Part shown: positions 18,677 to 27,560 of the stretch, piece after piece
Layout of the letters: every line of letters begins with the position of its first letter
How positions within the stretch are numbered: position 1 is the first letter of the stretch
Source: Bradyrhizobium zhanjiangense
Lineage (GTDB): Bacteria; Pseudomonadota; Alphaproteobacteria; Rhizobiales; Xanthobacteraceae
Assembly: GCF_004114935.1 (NCBI RefSeq)
Contig: NZ_CP022221.1
Span: 7,585,001 to 7,649,000, forward strand
Direction: 5' to 3'
DNA length: 64,000 nt
The notes under the pieces: generated by a model
The model's input: only the letters and a program-made list of their open reading frames with translations
Database searches by the model: none
Told to the model about the DNA's origin: nothing
Program-made: the position numbers and the translations under genes

Positions 18677-19440
18677 TATCTCCAAGGCCTGTCGTCGATA
18701 GCAATGCCCGGTATAGTCAGCTTGATCCCATCAGCGGCAAGCCGTTTAGAAAGGCCCTGTCTGGACAGAATGTCAGCGGAACCGAGGGCTGCGAGCAGTT
18801 GTTCGCGGTGCGGCCACCCAACACCCATCAGATTGGCCGCTGCTTCGTCGATAAAACCATCATCGACCATCTTCTCAAATTCCGAGAGCACCTCGGATCG
18901 CATGGCATCACTAAAGGCCGGAAAGGCCGCTAACGCCAGCCGGTTGCGCCTTAGTGCTATCCAACCTTCATAAGGTCCGGCAGTGTATGACTGATCAAGA
19001 TAGCGCATGCTATCGCTGCCAAAACCGCCACGAGCAATTTCTACGGAATAGAGCAGCAACCAAAGGAAAGAATCCCCTGGATTGACCTGTAGCGCCAACT
19101 TCAGGTCCCCTAGTGCGACGGAGATGCTACGATCGGCGTCCTCCGAACTCTTGCGGGCCAACGCTTCTTCGGCGAGTCGAAGCTGAACAAGTGCTCTGAC
19201 ACGCGCAAACTCAGGCTGCTCGAACGCAGCAGCCCGTTGGGCCTCGATCATAGGCATTACGTTCGCGAGAGCGCTCGTTTGGAACCTATCGTCAGCAATG
19301 ATCCGGAGAGCAACAGCGCCGCTTGGCAGCATCCGCAAGAACGATGGCAGCGCGACAGCCGACCAGTGCAAACCGGCAAGTCCGCCGGCGAGCAGTAGGC
19401 CCCGCAGTAGGAAGGGCACATAGCGCAGTCTACTCAACAT
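18676..19440 (-). CDS. Membrane-anchored hypothetical protein downstream of the tyrosine kinase
   Basis: 254-aa protein with one N-terminal hydrophobic segment (VPFLLRGLLLAGGLAGLHW) and a helical, Ala/Leu-rich periplasmic part (LVQLRLAEEALARKSSED, LKLALQVNPGDSFLWLLL), reminiscent of TPR-like scaffolds. ATG 19440 overlaps the kinase stop by 11 bases; ATG 19455 is an alternative. It resembles in layout the protein at 30453-31115. Likely an accessory factor of polysaccharide assembly; function not known. Confidence 0.65.
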   Translation of the reverse strand: MLSRLRYVPFLLRGLLLAGGLAGLHWSAVALPSFLRMLPSGAVALRIIADDRFQTSALANVMPMIEAQRAAAFEQPEFARVRALVQLRLAEEALARKSSEDADRSISVALGDLKLALQVNPGDSFLWLLLYSVEIARGGFGSDSMRYLDQSYTAGPYEGWIALRRNRLALAAFPAFSDAMRSEVLSEFEKMVDDGFIDEAAANLMGVGWPHREQLLAALGSADILSRQGLSKRLAADGIKLTIPGIAIDDRPWR

Positions 19441-21697
19441 ACCCGTAACGGGCATAATATTTCTGATAGTAGTAGCGGCCGTGATAGGACTCATAACGGG
19501 CGAGCGCCTTGGTATCGGCCTTATTGAGGACGACGCCAAGCAATTTGTCCTGGATCTCCGGCGAGCCGCGCAGATTGTGCCTGACGACGTCGATCTTGGT
19601 ACTGCCCCACTCCACCACGAACACGTAGGAATCGATGAAGGAAGAGGTGACGCGCACGTCCACCACCGGCGCCATCGGCGGCATATCCAACACCACGTAA
19701 TCAAATTTCGCGCGGAGCTCGGTGACCAGCGCGTGCATGGCCTTCGAAGCCATGATCTCGTTGGTGTGCAGCAGCTTCGAGGTGGTGCCTGCCGGCAGGA
19801 TCGAGAGCTTGGTCTCGGGATCAATCACTAGCGCGTCCTCGAGCCGAATCTTCTGCGCGACGACATCGACGAGGCCGAATTTCGCATCAGGCACCAGTGC
19901 GCGCGACAGGGAGGGGTTGCGCAGATCGGAATCAACTAGGATAACGCGCGCCCCACCGTGCGCCATCAGTTGAGCGAGGTTGGTCGAGAGCGTGCTCTTA
20001 CCCTCGTTTGGCAGGGTCGAGGTAGTCGCTAGAACGCGGTTTTCGCGCACGATCGCGTTGAGGTCGACCGCTACCTTCACCGAACGCACGGCTTCCGAGA
20101 AACGCGATAACGGGTTGTCGACAACGTAGCGCAATAGATCGGGCTCCGGGTTGCCCTTCCTCGGGAGCTTGCTAGCAAGCATCCTGTCACCGATCCTCGT
20201 GGCTGAGGCCGCAGCGCCGAGCGCTGGCAGGATTGCAATACAATTCGCGCCAAGGACGTCCTCGACCTGTCCGGTGGTACGGAATACCTTGTCAGTGAGT
20301 TCGCGAGCGATCGCAACGCCGAACGCCAGCAATAAGCCCCCCAGCAAGCTCGCGGACAGGATGATCAGAGACTTCGGATAGCTTTTCTTCAGCGGCGTAG
20401 TCGCCGCGCTGATCACCCGCGCCTCCGTGATCGGGAATGACTGCTGCTGCACGCTTTCCATGTAGCGCTGCAGAAAGTTGTCATACATCGCCTGGTAGCT
20501 CTGCGCGTTGCTCTCGAGCTCGCGGAGCTGGACCTGCGCCTGGTTTGTCAGCTGCGATTCCGAGACGACATTGGCGAGGCTCGACTTGATGCTCTCCTCG
20601 CGCGTCACCGCGATGTCGTAGTCGCTCTTGTAAGATTCCTGGATGCGCTTCAACTCGTCCTGGATGTTCTTTTTGATCTCCGCCATTTGCCGGCGGAGGT
20701 TGACGGCGGCCAAGTGATCCGAGCCGTACTTCATCGACCAGATCGATTCCTTCGAGGCCATATCGACATATTGGCCGCGCAATTTGACGATCGTATCGTT
20801 CTTCAGCGCGTCGGCGACGTTGGCGTCCGGGACTTCCTGCTTCTGGATGTCGTTCATGCGATCGAGCCGCGCCTTGGCTTCGGCGGTGGCCGCATGGGCC
20901 ATGACAAGCTGGCTGTTCACCTCGGCGAGCTGCTGCTCGTTCATGAGACGGCCGCCGGTATCGACGATGTTGTTGGCGGTCTTGAAATCCACCACCGCCT
21001 TCTGCGCGGCGGAGGCCTGGGTGCGCAGCTCCTTGATGCGGTCCTGCAGCCACACGCTGGCGCGGCGGGTGGCCTGGTATTTTGCCTCAAGCGTGTCGAC
21101 AATGTACGCGTCCGCGATTGCATTGGCGATCTTCGCGGCCTTCGCCGGATCCTTCGAAGTGAAGCCGATTTCCATCACATAGGTGAGCCCGAGCCGCTTA
21201 ATGGTGCGATTCTTCTCGAAGCGCTCCAGTGCCTTGCGGGTCTGCTCGAACTCGGATGGCGCGTGACCCTCCGAGAACAGTCCGGAAACGGCGCCGATGA
21301 CCGTGCCGAGTAGGCCGCCACCGGCACCGGTGAATTCGGGGTCGTCGATCAGGTGCAGGTCGCGGATCACCGCGAGGCTGATGTTCTCCGATTTCAGGAT
21401 CTCGACCTGGGTCTCCACCGTCGCGGAATCCACGGCGATATCGCCGAGCACCGACTGCTGCTGGAACAGCTGCACCTTGCGGGTGTCGATCACCATCGAG
21501 GCGGTGGAGGTAAACTGCGGCGCGGCGGTGAAGAGATACAGCAGCGCCAGGATCACGCAGGCCGAGACGATCGCGACCATGGTCGGGAACTGGCGGCGAG
21601 CGATCTCGACATAGGAGGTGAGCGTCTGGGCCGGTGAGTCATCCGCGTCGGCGTAATCGCGGTTGATCTCCGACGACGGCTTATTCACCTGCAGCAT
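19430..21697 (-). CDS. Wzc/ExoP-like polysaccharide copolymerase and tyrosine autokinase
   Basis: 755-aa inner-membrane BY-kinase controlling chain length and export with the Wza-type lipoprotein encoded at 25015. Residues ~30-480 hold the Wzz domain between two membrane helices, with a long coiled-coil region. The kinase domain has Walker A TLPNEGKST (~561-569), Walker A' VILVDSD (~585-591) and Walker B YVVLDMPP (~667-674). The tail from residue 735 has nine tyrosines (for example HGRYYYQKYYARYGYVE), the autophosphorylation cluster. First gene of the minus-strand polysaccharide operon. Confidence 0.93.
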   Translation of the reverse strand: MLQVNKPSSEINRDYADADDSPAQTLTSYVEIARRQFPTMVAIVSACVILALLYLFTAAPQFTSTASMVIDTRKVQLFQQQSVLGDIAVDSATVETQVEILKSENISLAVIRDLHLIDDPEFTGAGGGLLGTVIGAVSGLFSEGHAPSEFEQTRKALERFEKNRTIKRLGLTYVMEIGFTSKDPAKAAKIANAIADAYIVDTLEAKYQATRRASVWLQDRIKELRTQASAAQKAVVDFKTANNIVDTGGRLMNEQQLAEVNSQLVMAHAATAEAKARLDRMNDIQKQEVPDANVADALKNDTIVKLRGQYVDMASKESIWSMKYGSDHLAAVNLRRQMAEIKKNIQDELKRIQESYKSDYDIAVTREESIKSSLANVVSESQLTNQAQVQLRELESNAQSYQAMYDNFLQRYMESVQQQSFPITEARVISAATTPLKKSYPKSLIILSASLLGGLLLAFGVAIARELTDKVFRTTGQVEDVLGANCIAILPALGAAASATRIGDRMLASKLPRKGNPEPDLLRYVVDNPLSRFSEAVRSVKVAVDLNAIVRENRVLATTSTLPNEGKSTLSTNLAQLMAHGGARVILVDSDLRNPSLSRALVPDAKFGLVDVVAQKIRLEDALVIDPETKLSILPAGTTSKLLHTNEIMASKAMHALVTELRAKFDYVVLDMPPMAPVVDVRVTSSFIDSYVFVVEWGSTKIDVVRHNLRGSPEIQDKLLGVVLNKADTKALARYESYHGRYYYQKYYARYGYVE

Positions 21698-21898
21698 TGT
21701 GCAATTCCTGAAATCGTCCAGCGAAAGGTTCTGGAGGATGGTATTGGGATGAGAAAGTCACGCGAGCAAAAGCACTCGAAAGAACCGGCAGTTGAGGGCG
21801 AATATAACACGCGGCGAAACGCGACTGAACTCAATTGATGCAGCGCAACGGCGTGCGCACATTATAATTTGTGTGGAAGCTTAACGGTCGAAACGCAA

Positions 21899-21920
21899 AA
21901 CGGCGCCGCAAAGCGCCGTT
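21899..21920 (-). terminator. GC-rich hairpin, likely terminator
   Basis: AACGGCGC / GCGCCGTT stem followed on the minus strand by TTTTGCGTTT. It lies about 50 bases after the stop of the Gly-rich secreted protein gene and separates it from the kinase operon. Confidence 0.75.
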
Positions 21921-21968
21921 CCGCCGTTAGTCGGTCCAGCTGGACCGCTCCTTCAAGCCCGTCTGCGC

Positions 21969-22586
21969 TTAGCGGCGCGGGCTGGTGCTGTTGGTCGTGC
22001 CACTGACGCCGGCGTTCGCGTGCGGCGTGATGGTCGTCGCATAGTGCAGGCCGCCGAAGGTGCCGAGGCTGCCGCCCTGTCCGCCGTTGGCGAAGCCGCC
22101 GCCGACCGGGCCGCCCGCGCCGGATGAACCGCCGCCCGCGCCGCCGCCGGTCGCGGCGATCGCGACGTCGCCGGTCGCGGCCTGGTAGGCGGCGATCACG
22201 TCGGGGTTGCCGATGCCGGCGATCGCGGTCTGGATCTCATTGGCGAAAGCCGCATCGCTCTGCGCCGCCATGCGGGCGACCTGGGCGAGGCCGCCGACGA
22301 TCGCGCGCATCTGGTCCTTGGTGGTCGCGGGATCCTTCAGAAGCGCGATCAGGCCCGGGAGCGTGGTCGGATCGGAGGCGCCGAGGTCGCGCACGCGCGA
22401 GATCAGCTGCGGGCCGCCGGTCGGATATTGCTGCAAGAGGCTGTTGGGCGAGGCCTTGAACTCGGAAACGATCTGGGCCGGCAGCTGGCGCTGCGGCGGA
22501 TAAACGGCGGCGCTTGCGGCTGAGGTGATCGTCGCGGCGAGGGCCGCGGCGGCAGCCATGCGAAGCGCAATCCTGATAACGCTCAT
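21969..22586 (-). CDS. Secreted glycine-rich hypothetical protein
   Basis: 205 aa. Signal peptide (MAAAAALAATITSAASA), then an Ala-rich helical domain of ~100 residues, then a Gly-rich low-complexity tail (GGGAGGGSSGAGG, GGQGGSLGTFGG). Predicted periplasmic or surface-exposed. It has its own terminator and sits between the ligase-family gene and the kinase, so a link to polysaccharide export is likely but unproven. No family name recognised. Confidence 0.72.
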   Translation of the reverse strand: MSVIRIALRMAAAAALAATITSAASAAVYPPQRQLPAQIVSEFKASPNSLLQQYPTGGPQLISRVRDLGASDPTTLPGLIALLKDPATTKDQMRAIVGGLAQVARMAAQSDAAFANEIQTAIAGIGNPDVIAAYQAATGDVAIAATGGGAGGGSSGAGGPVGGGFANGGQGGSLGTFGGLHYATTITPHANAGVSGTTNSTSPRR

Positions 22587-22727
22587 AAATAGACCTCCAA
22601 AAAATCAGCTGCCCCGCTTTGCTTCCTCGGCCCCGGGCAAATGGCTGTGCAGCGCGGAACCTATCCGAAGAGAAATGAGCTGTCCACTTATTCTAAAGAC
22701 TTCGTAAACAGCGCAACTGCTTCAAAT

Positions 22728-24230
22728 CTAGACACTTTTATGAAGCTGAGGCATTCGCCGCGCCGTTGTGTCAGCGGTTGAGGTGCGGCCCTCGCCTCGC
22801 CCGCCGGTAGCGACGGCATCGCTTGCGGAGCGGCCCTCCCGGGTCGAGAAGGATTGCGCCAGGCCCGCGCCGAAAAGCGCAAAGAATGGAATGCTGTAGC
22901 CGGGCACCTGGAGCGTGAAGTCGAGGCACGAATGCAGCAGCGACAGCGTCGCGGTGGCCGCGGCAGTCAGCGGGATGATGGCGTCGCGCCGTCGTCCGAA
23001 CACGCCCTTGGCCAGAACGAGCAGCATGATCGCCCAGGCGAGCGCAACCAAGAGCGCCATCGGAATGCCCACCTCGGAGGCAAGCTCCAGCGGCGTCGAA
23101 TGCGCGGCATCCCAGATGCCGCGAATCGAGATGTTGGGACTGCGATAGGGCGGGAAGGCCCATTGGAAGGTGCCCATGCCGGTGCCGAACAGGGGATTGT
23201 CGGCGATGATTCGAAGCGTCGATTTCCAGGCCTCGACGCGGCCCTCGTCGACCAGGCCCTGGCTGTCGAACCGGCTCGAGACGCGGCCGCCCAGCAGCTG
23301 CAAGAGGCCGAGCGCGACGGCAAGGCCGGAGACGAGCGAGATCCAGATGCCGGTGCGTCGCGGCAGGTCTTTGCGGAGGAACAGCGTGAACGCGACGATC
23401 ATCGCGAGCAGCGACAGGCCGACGCCGGCGCGCGAGCCCGTCATGAACATCGCCATCAGGCAGATCAGCAGGCAGCCAAGCTGCGGCAGGATCTCCTTTG
23501 GCGGGATCGTGCGCAGATCGAGCGACAGACGCCGCCATTCGATATGCCGCTCCGGCAGGCGGCGGCGGACATCTTCCAGGATCAGCAGCATCCAGATCAC
23601 CGCGCAGGAGCCGAAATAGGCCGCCGCCGTGTTGCGGTTGATGAAGGTGCCGGTGACGCTGCCGAGATAGGCCGTCTTGTCCCGCCACAGGATCATGGTC
23701 GGCTCGATCAGGAACGAGAGCACACCGTAGAGCGCGTAAGCCGCGCCCGAGATCGCGATCACCCACAGCAAGCGGCGCGCGCGCTCGCGATCGGCACCGA
23801 CGGTGATGCCGGGGACGATGGCGAGGACGTTGGCGAGCGGCGCGCCGAGCGCGAAGAACGCCTCGTTCTTCACGATCGAAGCGGACGGGGCGATCGGCAC
23901 GCCGAGCAGATCCGACGCCTGCTTCCAGATCGGCTGGAACGGCGCGAGGAAGGGATGATCGGACAGCTGCTCATGCAGCACGAACGCGTAAGCGGCGACG
24001 ATGACCGCGATGCCGGCGAGCAGCCCTAGATGCGGCCGGCGCAGTTCGCGCGTCGGCGCGAAGATCACCGCGAATCCCAAGCACAGGCACCAGAACGCGA
24101 TCGACAGATCGTTGGTCGAGCCGAACGGAAACGGCGCGCCGGCGACCACGAAGAACAGGATCAACGTGGCGGGCAGGCTCCACGACCAGCGCATCCTGGA
24201 CCAGCTTATGTTGGGAGGCCAAAGGCGCAT
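22728..24230 (-). CDS. O-antigen ligase family membrane protein
   Basis: 500-aa protein with about 11-12 membrane segments. The conserved periplasmic loop has EAWKSTLRIIADNPLFGTGM, GTFQWAFPPYRS, and WDAAHSTPLELASEVGI, matching the Wzy_C/WaaL pattern with the catalytic-type His. It could be the polymerase or ligase of this pathway, or of a second polysaccharide. The frame extends to 24278 inside the upstream gene; ATG 24230 is preferred. The C-terminal ~30 residues are low-complexity. Confidence 0.82.
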   Translation of the reverse strand: MRLWPPNISWSRMRWSWSLPATLILFFVVAGAPFPFGSTNDLSIAFWCLCLGFAVIFAPTRELRRPHLGLLAGIAVIVAAYAFVLHEQLSDHPFLAPFQPIWKQASDLLGVPIAPSASIVKNEAFFALGAPLANVLAIVPGITVGADRERARRLLWVIAISGAAYALYGVLSFLIEPTMILWRDKTAYLGSVTGTFINRNTAAAYFGSCAVIWMLLILEDVRRRLPERHIEWRRLSLDLRTIPPKEILPQLGCLLICLMAMFMTGSRAGVGLSLLAMIVAFTLFLRKDLPRRTGIWISLVSGLAVALGLLQLLGGRVSSRFDSQGLVDEGRVEAWKSTLRIIADNPLFGTGMGTFQWAFPPYRSPNISIRGIWDAAHSTPLELASEVGIPMALLVALAWAIMLLVLAKGVFGRRRDAIIPLTAAATATLSLLHSCLDFTLQVPGYSIPFFALFGAGLAQSFSTREGRSASDAVATGGRGEGRTSTADTTARRMPQLHKSV

Positions 24231-24261
24231 CGTCGTTCTGGAGCGAGCTTTGCTTTCGCTT

Positions 24262-24843
24262 CTAGAGGAAGCAATCAATCGGATAGATCTTCAGATCAAC
24301 GTTGAGGCGGCTGTTCCGGGTCTGCGCCCGGAAGGCGTAGAATAGCCCAAGACTGTCACTCCCCGGCTCGAGTTTTATGCCAGGGGTTAATTCATCCGGT
24401 GGGACCAGAAGGCCGATGTGCCGGTTGATGGCGGAAATCTCAATCCGCCCCTCCCCCTCACCGAACCGCCCCTCGAGCCGGGTGACGGTGACCTTCGGCA
24501 GCCCGCGGCGCTGATGGCAGACATCCTCCTCCCACAGCTTGGTCTGTTGGACCAGCGGTTTGCCCGAGCCATCGGGGACGACGATCTCCGGGAAAGACGG
24601 GCGCAGCATTCCAAAGAACCGGCTCTCCTTGGAGTTCGCCGACAGCCGGACCGTGAACGAGAGCTCGCCTTTTTCTCCGCGAAGGCGCGACAAGATCGGC
24701 GCATCGGGTTCGGCGGAGACTATCACGTCGATGCGATGGCGAACACCGAGCTCCCCTGCAGCAGCAAGGGCCTGCCCGAACGGTGCAAGTCCGACGGCAG
24801 CAGGGACGAGAGCCAGAAGACGCCAGAATGCTCGAAAGCGCAT
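24262..24843 (-). CDS. Secreted hypothetical protein upstream of ligase gene
   Basis: 193 aa with a signal peptide (LLALVPAAVGLAPFGQALAAA). The mature part looks beta-rich (HRIDVIVSAEPDAPILSRL, LSFTVRLSANSKESRFFGML) with two Cys residues. Predicted periplasmic. It precedes the ligase-family gene on the same strand by 31 bases, suggesting co-transcription. Function not recognised. Confidence 0.7.
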   Translation of the reverse strand: MRFRAFWRLLALVPAAVGLAPFGQALAAAGELGVRHRIDVIVSAEPDAPILSRLRGEKGELSFTVRLSANSKESRFFGMLRPSFPEIVVPDGSGKPLVQQTKLWEEDVCHQRRGLPKVTVTRLEGRFGEGEGRIEISAINRHIGLLVPPDELTPGIKLEPGSDSLGLFYAFRAQTRNSRLNVDLKIYPIDCFL

Positions 24844-24956
24844 GAAGCCCCTTGCAACACTGCGGGATGACCGATGACCGGCGCGACGTGCTCAGTGGCG
24901 CCTTGATCCAAATCCCGAACTCCTAGCCGCAGCAGAACCGCTTCGATTGCTAAACG

Positions 24957-24988
24957 AAAATGGCACCGGGACAAAGCCCCGGTGCCAT
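24957..24988 (-). terminator. Strong intrinsic terminator of the wza-like gene
   Basis: TGGCACCGGG pairs with CCCGGTGCCA around ACAAAGC; on the minus strand the stem is followed by TTTTCGTTT. It starts about 30 bases beyond the stop of the export lipoprotein gene. Confidence 0.85.
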
Positions 24989-25014
24989 CGGTTTTGGTCG
25001 ATCAAGTCGGCGTC

Positions 25015-26217
25015 TTACGGCGCCGTCTTGATGTTGTTGCGGAAGATCAGGATATCGTTGGAGAGGTTCACGGCATCGCTGCCGGTCGCCATGATCACGC
25101 GCAGGTAGTTCAGGAACTTGGCAACTTCGACGTTGCGCGAGTTCGAAACGTAGATGATATCCTGGTTCTTCATCATGACCTTGGTGGCGAGGAAGAAGCC
25201 ACCCGGATCGCGGAAATTGACCGCGAAGATGACCGGGATCGTCTCCGACGTGTACTTGCTCACGTCGATGCCGAGCTGAGCGGCAACCTCGCGCGGCTCG
25301 CGACGGTAGAGATACACGGCAGCCGGATCGGCCTGGCCATCCAAGAGACCTCCGGCCTTGCCGACGGCTTCGCCGAGGTTGATGCGCCATGCATCGAAAT
25401 TGAACTCGCCGCTCTGGCCGCTGGCGCCGAACGCCAGGAACTTCTGCTGCTCGCGATAGACATAGATGCTGTCGTCGGGGCGAACATAGATGTTGTTCTC
25501 AGGCGTCATCACGAGATTTTCAAACGGCACGGTAGCCCGCCGTCCGGCACGCTCCAGCATGACCCAGGTCTCGAAGCCCTGACCCTTGATACCGCCGGCG
25601 CGGGTGATCGCATCGAGCACGCGATCCTTCGCACCCGCCGCGCTCGCCGGATAACGCGCCGGCGTATTGACCTCGCCGAGCACGCTGATGAGCTGGGTCC
25701 GCTGCGAGGACATCGCAACTACAACCTGCGGCTCGATGGCGCGGTTGGATATCTTTTCAACGATGGCTCGCTGAATCTGAACCGCTGTGAGCCCCGCCGC
25801 CTTGACCTGACCGGCATAGGGCACGGTGATAAAGCCGTCATTGTCGACCGATTGATCCGGGATCGTCACGAAATTACCCGGACGGACGCCGGCTTCCGCC
25901 GGGATGAACAGACCACCGGCGGCAGCTTCGAAGATGGTAACGCTGACGACGTCGCCGATGCCGAACACGATGCTGGCCGGCGGCCGCTTGTCCGTGAAGG
26001 CCCCCGCGAGCCCCTTGGGCTCATGGGTGTGCAGAATCTTCACCGTAGCCGGATTGATCGGCACCAGCTCATAGGCCGGCGCATTTTCGGTCTGGATCTT
26101 ATTGTTGACGTCATCCGTCAGCGGGCCCGAACCTGGATTGGTTGAACACGCCCCGAGCGCTAGAGCGGCCGCCAGAAATGCCGGCTTGAATACATAAGTT
26201 TTGGCAAAGGAATGCAT
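25015..26217 (-). CDS. Wza-like polysaccharide export outer-membrane lipoprotein
   Basis: 400-aa outer-membrane export channel. Signal peptide ends in the lipobox LGAC, with lipidated Cys24. Poly_export domain: ASIVFGIGDVVSVTIFEA, then DGFITVPYAGQVKAAGLTA; followed by SLBB domains (QLISVLGEVNTPARYP, YVRPDDSIYVYREQQK) and a C-terminal region near FLNYLRVIM. ATG 26217 chosen over an in-frame start at 26241 because it gives a normal signal peptide. It should pair with the Wzc-like kinase at 19430. Monocistronic with its own terminator. Confidence 0.92.
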   Translation of the reverse strand: MHSFAKTYVFKPAFLAAALALGACSTNPGSGPLTDDVNNKIQTENAPAYELVPINPATVKILHTHEPKGLAGAFTDKRPPASIVFGIGDVVSVTIFEAAAGGLFIPAEAGVRPGNFVTIPDQSVDNDGFITVPYAGQVKAAGLTAVQIQRAIVEKISNRAIEPQVVVAMSSQRTQLISVLGEVNTPARYPASAAGAKDRVLDAITRAGGIKGQGFETWVMLERAGRRATVPFENLVMTPENNIYVRPDDSIYVYREQQKFLAFGASGQSGEFNFDAWRINLGEAVGKAGGLLDGQADPAAVYLYRREPREVAAQLGIDVSKYTSETIPVIFAVNFRDPGGFFLATKVMMKNQDIIYVSNSRNVEVAKFLNYLRVIMATGSDAVNLSNDILIFRNNIKTAP

Positions 26218-26493
26218 GAATCGCGCCCCAAGAGACCCCAATTACCGTCGATTGGTACGGCGGCGCGGGCGGTGCGACAAGGGTTCCCTAGTGGTTAACG
26301 GTGCGATCAGTCGGCTACTGTTGCGTGCGAGCCACTCTTTGGGGCTTAGTTTAACCCTTTGTGACTATTTGTTGTATTTCGTGTGCCCGGTCGGCGCGCA
26401 AACCGCCCAAGTCAAGGCGCGGTGTGGCGAGCGCGACGCGTCTTGACCTTGCCGCCGTCTGCTAAGGCTGGGCCTGTTAAGAGTAGGACCCCC

Positions 26494-27062
26494 GTGTCTG
26501 GCCTCCTTCTGATCCCGCTGCTGGCAGGTTCCCTCCTTGGCGCCGCTGATCGCCCATTGCACGGTACAATACCTTGCGCTGACAGCGCCCGATCCACCTG
26601 CCACGGCCCGGCTGTTGTTGAGGTCGCCGCCGCCTCCTCCGTCTGGAAATTCAGCCGAACCCAAGGGACGAAGGACGGCGAGAGCTTCGCCGCCATCATG
26701 AAGACGGCGGACACCAGCCAATCCGATCCGGACTTCGCCGGCCTGATCGTCCGTTGCGCGCCGAAAGGCAAGATCGACGTGCTGGTGGCCTTGATCCGGC
26801 CTTTCCCGCCGCGGAGCCATCCTATAAGGTCACGATCGCCGCGGCCGGCGGCGGCACCTTGACCTTTGATGCCAGCATGGCGGCCGCGGGGGCCGCCGTG
26901 CTCTTGCCCGATGAGGTCTCGGCCTTTGCCGCCGGAAAGTGGCAGACGACCCCCTCACTGTCCGTTGCCGTCAAGGAAAGCGACAGCGAGATCAAAGGTA
27001 CGGTGGCCCTAAACGGACTGCGGGAGGCCTATCATTCGCTGCTGGCAAATTGCAGCCAATAG
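26494..27062 (+). pseudogene. Secreted hypothetical protein gene with a frameshift
   Basis: Two overlapping reading frames make one protein. The first begins at GTG 26494 (AGGA upstream, signal-like LLLIPLLAGSLLGAA) and runs through DFAGLIVRCAPKGKIDVLV to PFPPR. The second frame takes over at PSYKVTIAAAGG and ends with LLANCSQ at 27062. The switch lies near 26810-26820 in a run of CCGCCGCGG and needs one missing base to restore. Either the gene is inactivated or this is a sequence error. The type (short secreted protein with RCA and a late Cys) is common in rhizobia; function unknown. Confidence 0.6.
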
Positions 27063-27137
27063 GCCAAATTTAGCCATACAACTTAAGGGTCTTTTTAGCG
27101 GGGGAACCTAGGGTCCGGAGCACGGAGAGTGTTTCGG

Positions 27138-27413
27138 ATGACCGCGTTTTTGATTTTCAGCTTTCTCGTAGGTGCCGTGCTGGGCCAACGCTTTCGCGTC
27201 CTGGTGCTCCTGCCGTTGACCTTCGTCATGGTGCTCGCCGCCATTCCGGTCGGCTTGATGGTCGATCTCACCGTGGTTGAGAGCCTGAAAGACGTGGTGT
27301 TGGCCGCCATCGCCCTCCAGGGCGGCTACCTCTTTGGTTCAGGAGCGCGCTTTGGCCTTGCTGCCGCGCGTACCACCCGCGTATTCGCCCGCCCGGTCAA
27401 AACCGTCCGCTGA
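27138..27413 (+). CDS. Small two-helix membrane protein
   Basis: 91 aa with hydrophobic stretches LIFSFLVGAVLGQ, VLLPLTFVMVLAAIPVGLMV and a third weaker one (VVLAAIALQGGYLFGSGA). GGAG precedes ATG 27138 by 10 bases. Predicted inner-membrane; function unknown. It lies between two polysaccharide-region genes on the same strand. Confidence 0.65.
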   Translation: MTAFLIFSFLVGAVLGQRFRVLVLLPLTFVMVLAAIPVGLMVDLTVVESLKDVVLAAIALQGGYLFGSGARFGLAAARTTRVFARPVKTVR

Positions 27414-27560
27414 TGGCGTCGGACTGACGCTGCGATGAATCTTTCGCGAGCGCGCGAAAGGTGAAGACCGAGCTGTTGTCCTGACAGAGCTCTGTTTAAA
27501 AACCCACCGACCGCTTGTATGGTGACCTGACCGTTTCAGGATTCCCTTCGAGCGCGCCGT

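Noticed and set aside
22854..24029. 391-codon plus-strand frame opposite the ligase-family gene
   Set aside because: Arg/Asp/His-rich low-complexity translation, no family features; real gene is on the other strand.
24982..26145. 387-codon plus-strand frame opposite the Wza-like gene
   Set aside because: Shadow frame; begins inside the terminator hairpin.
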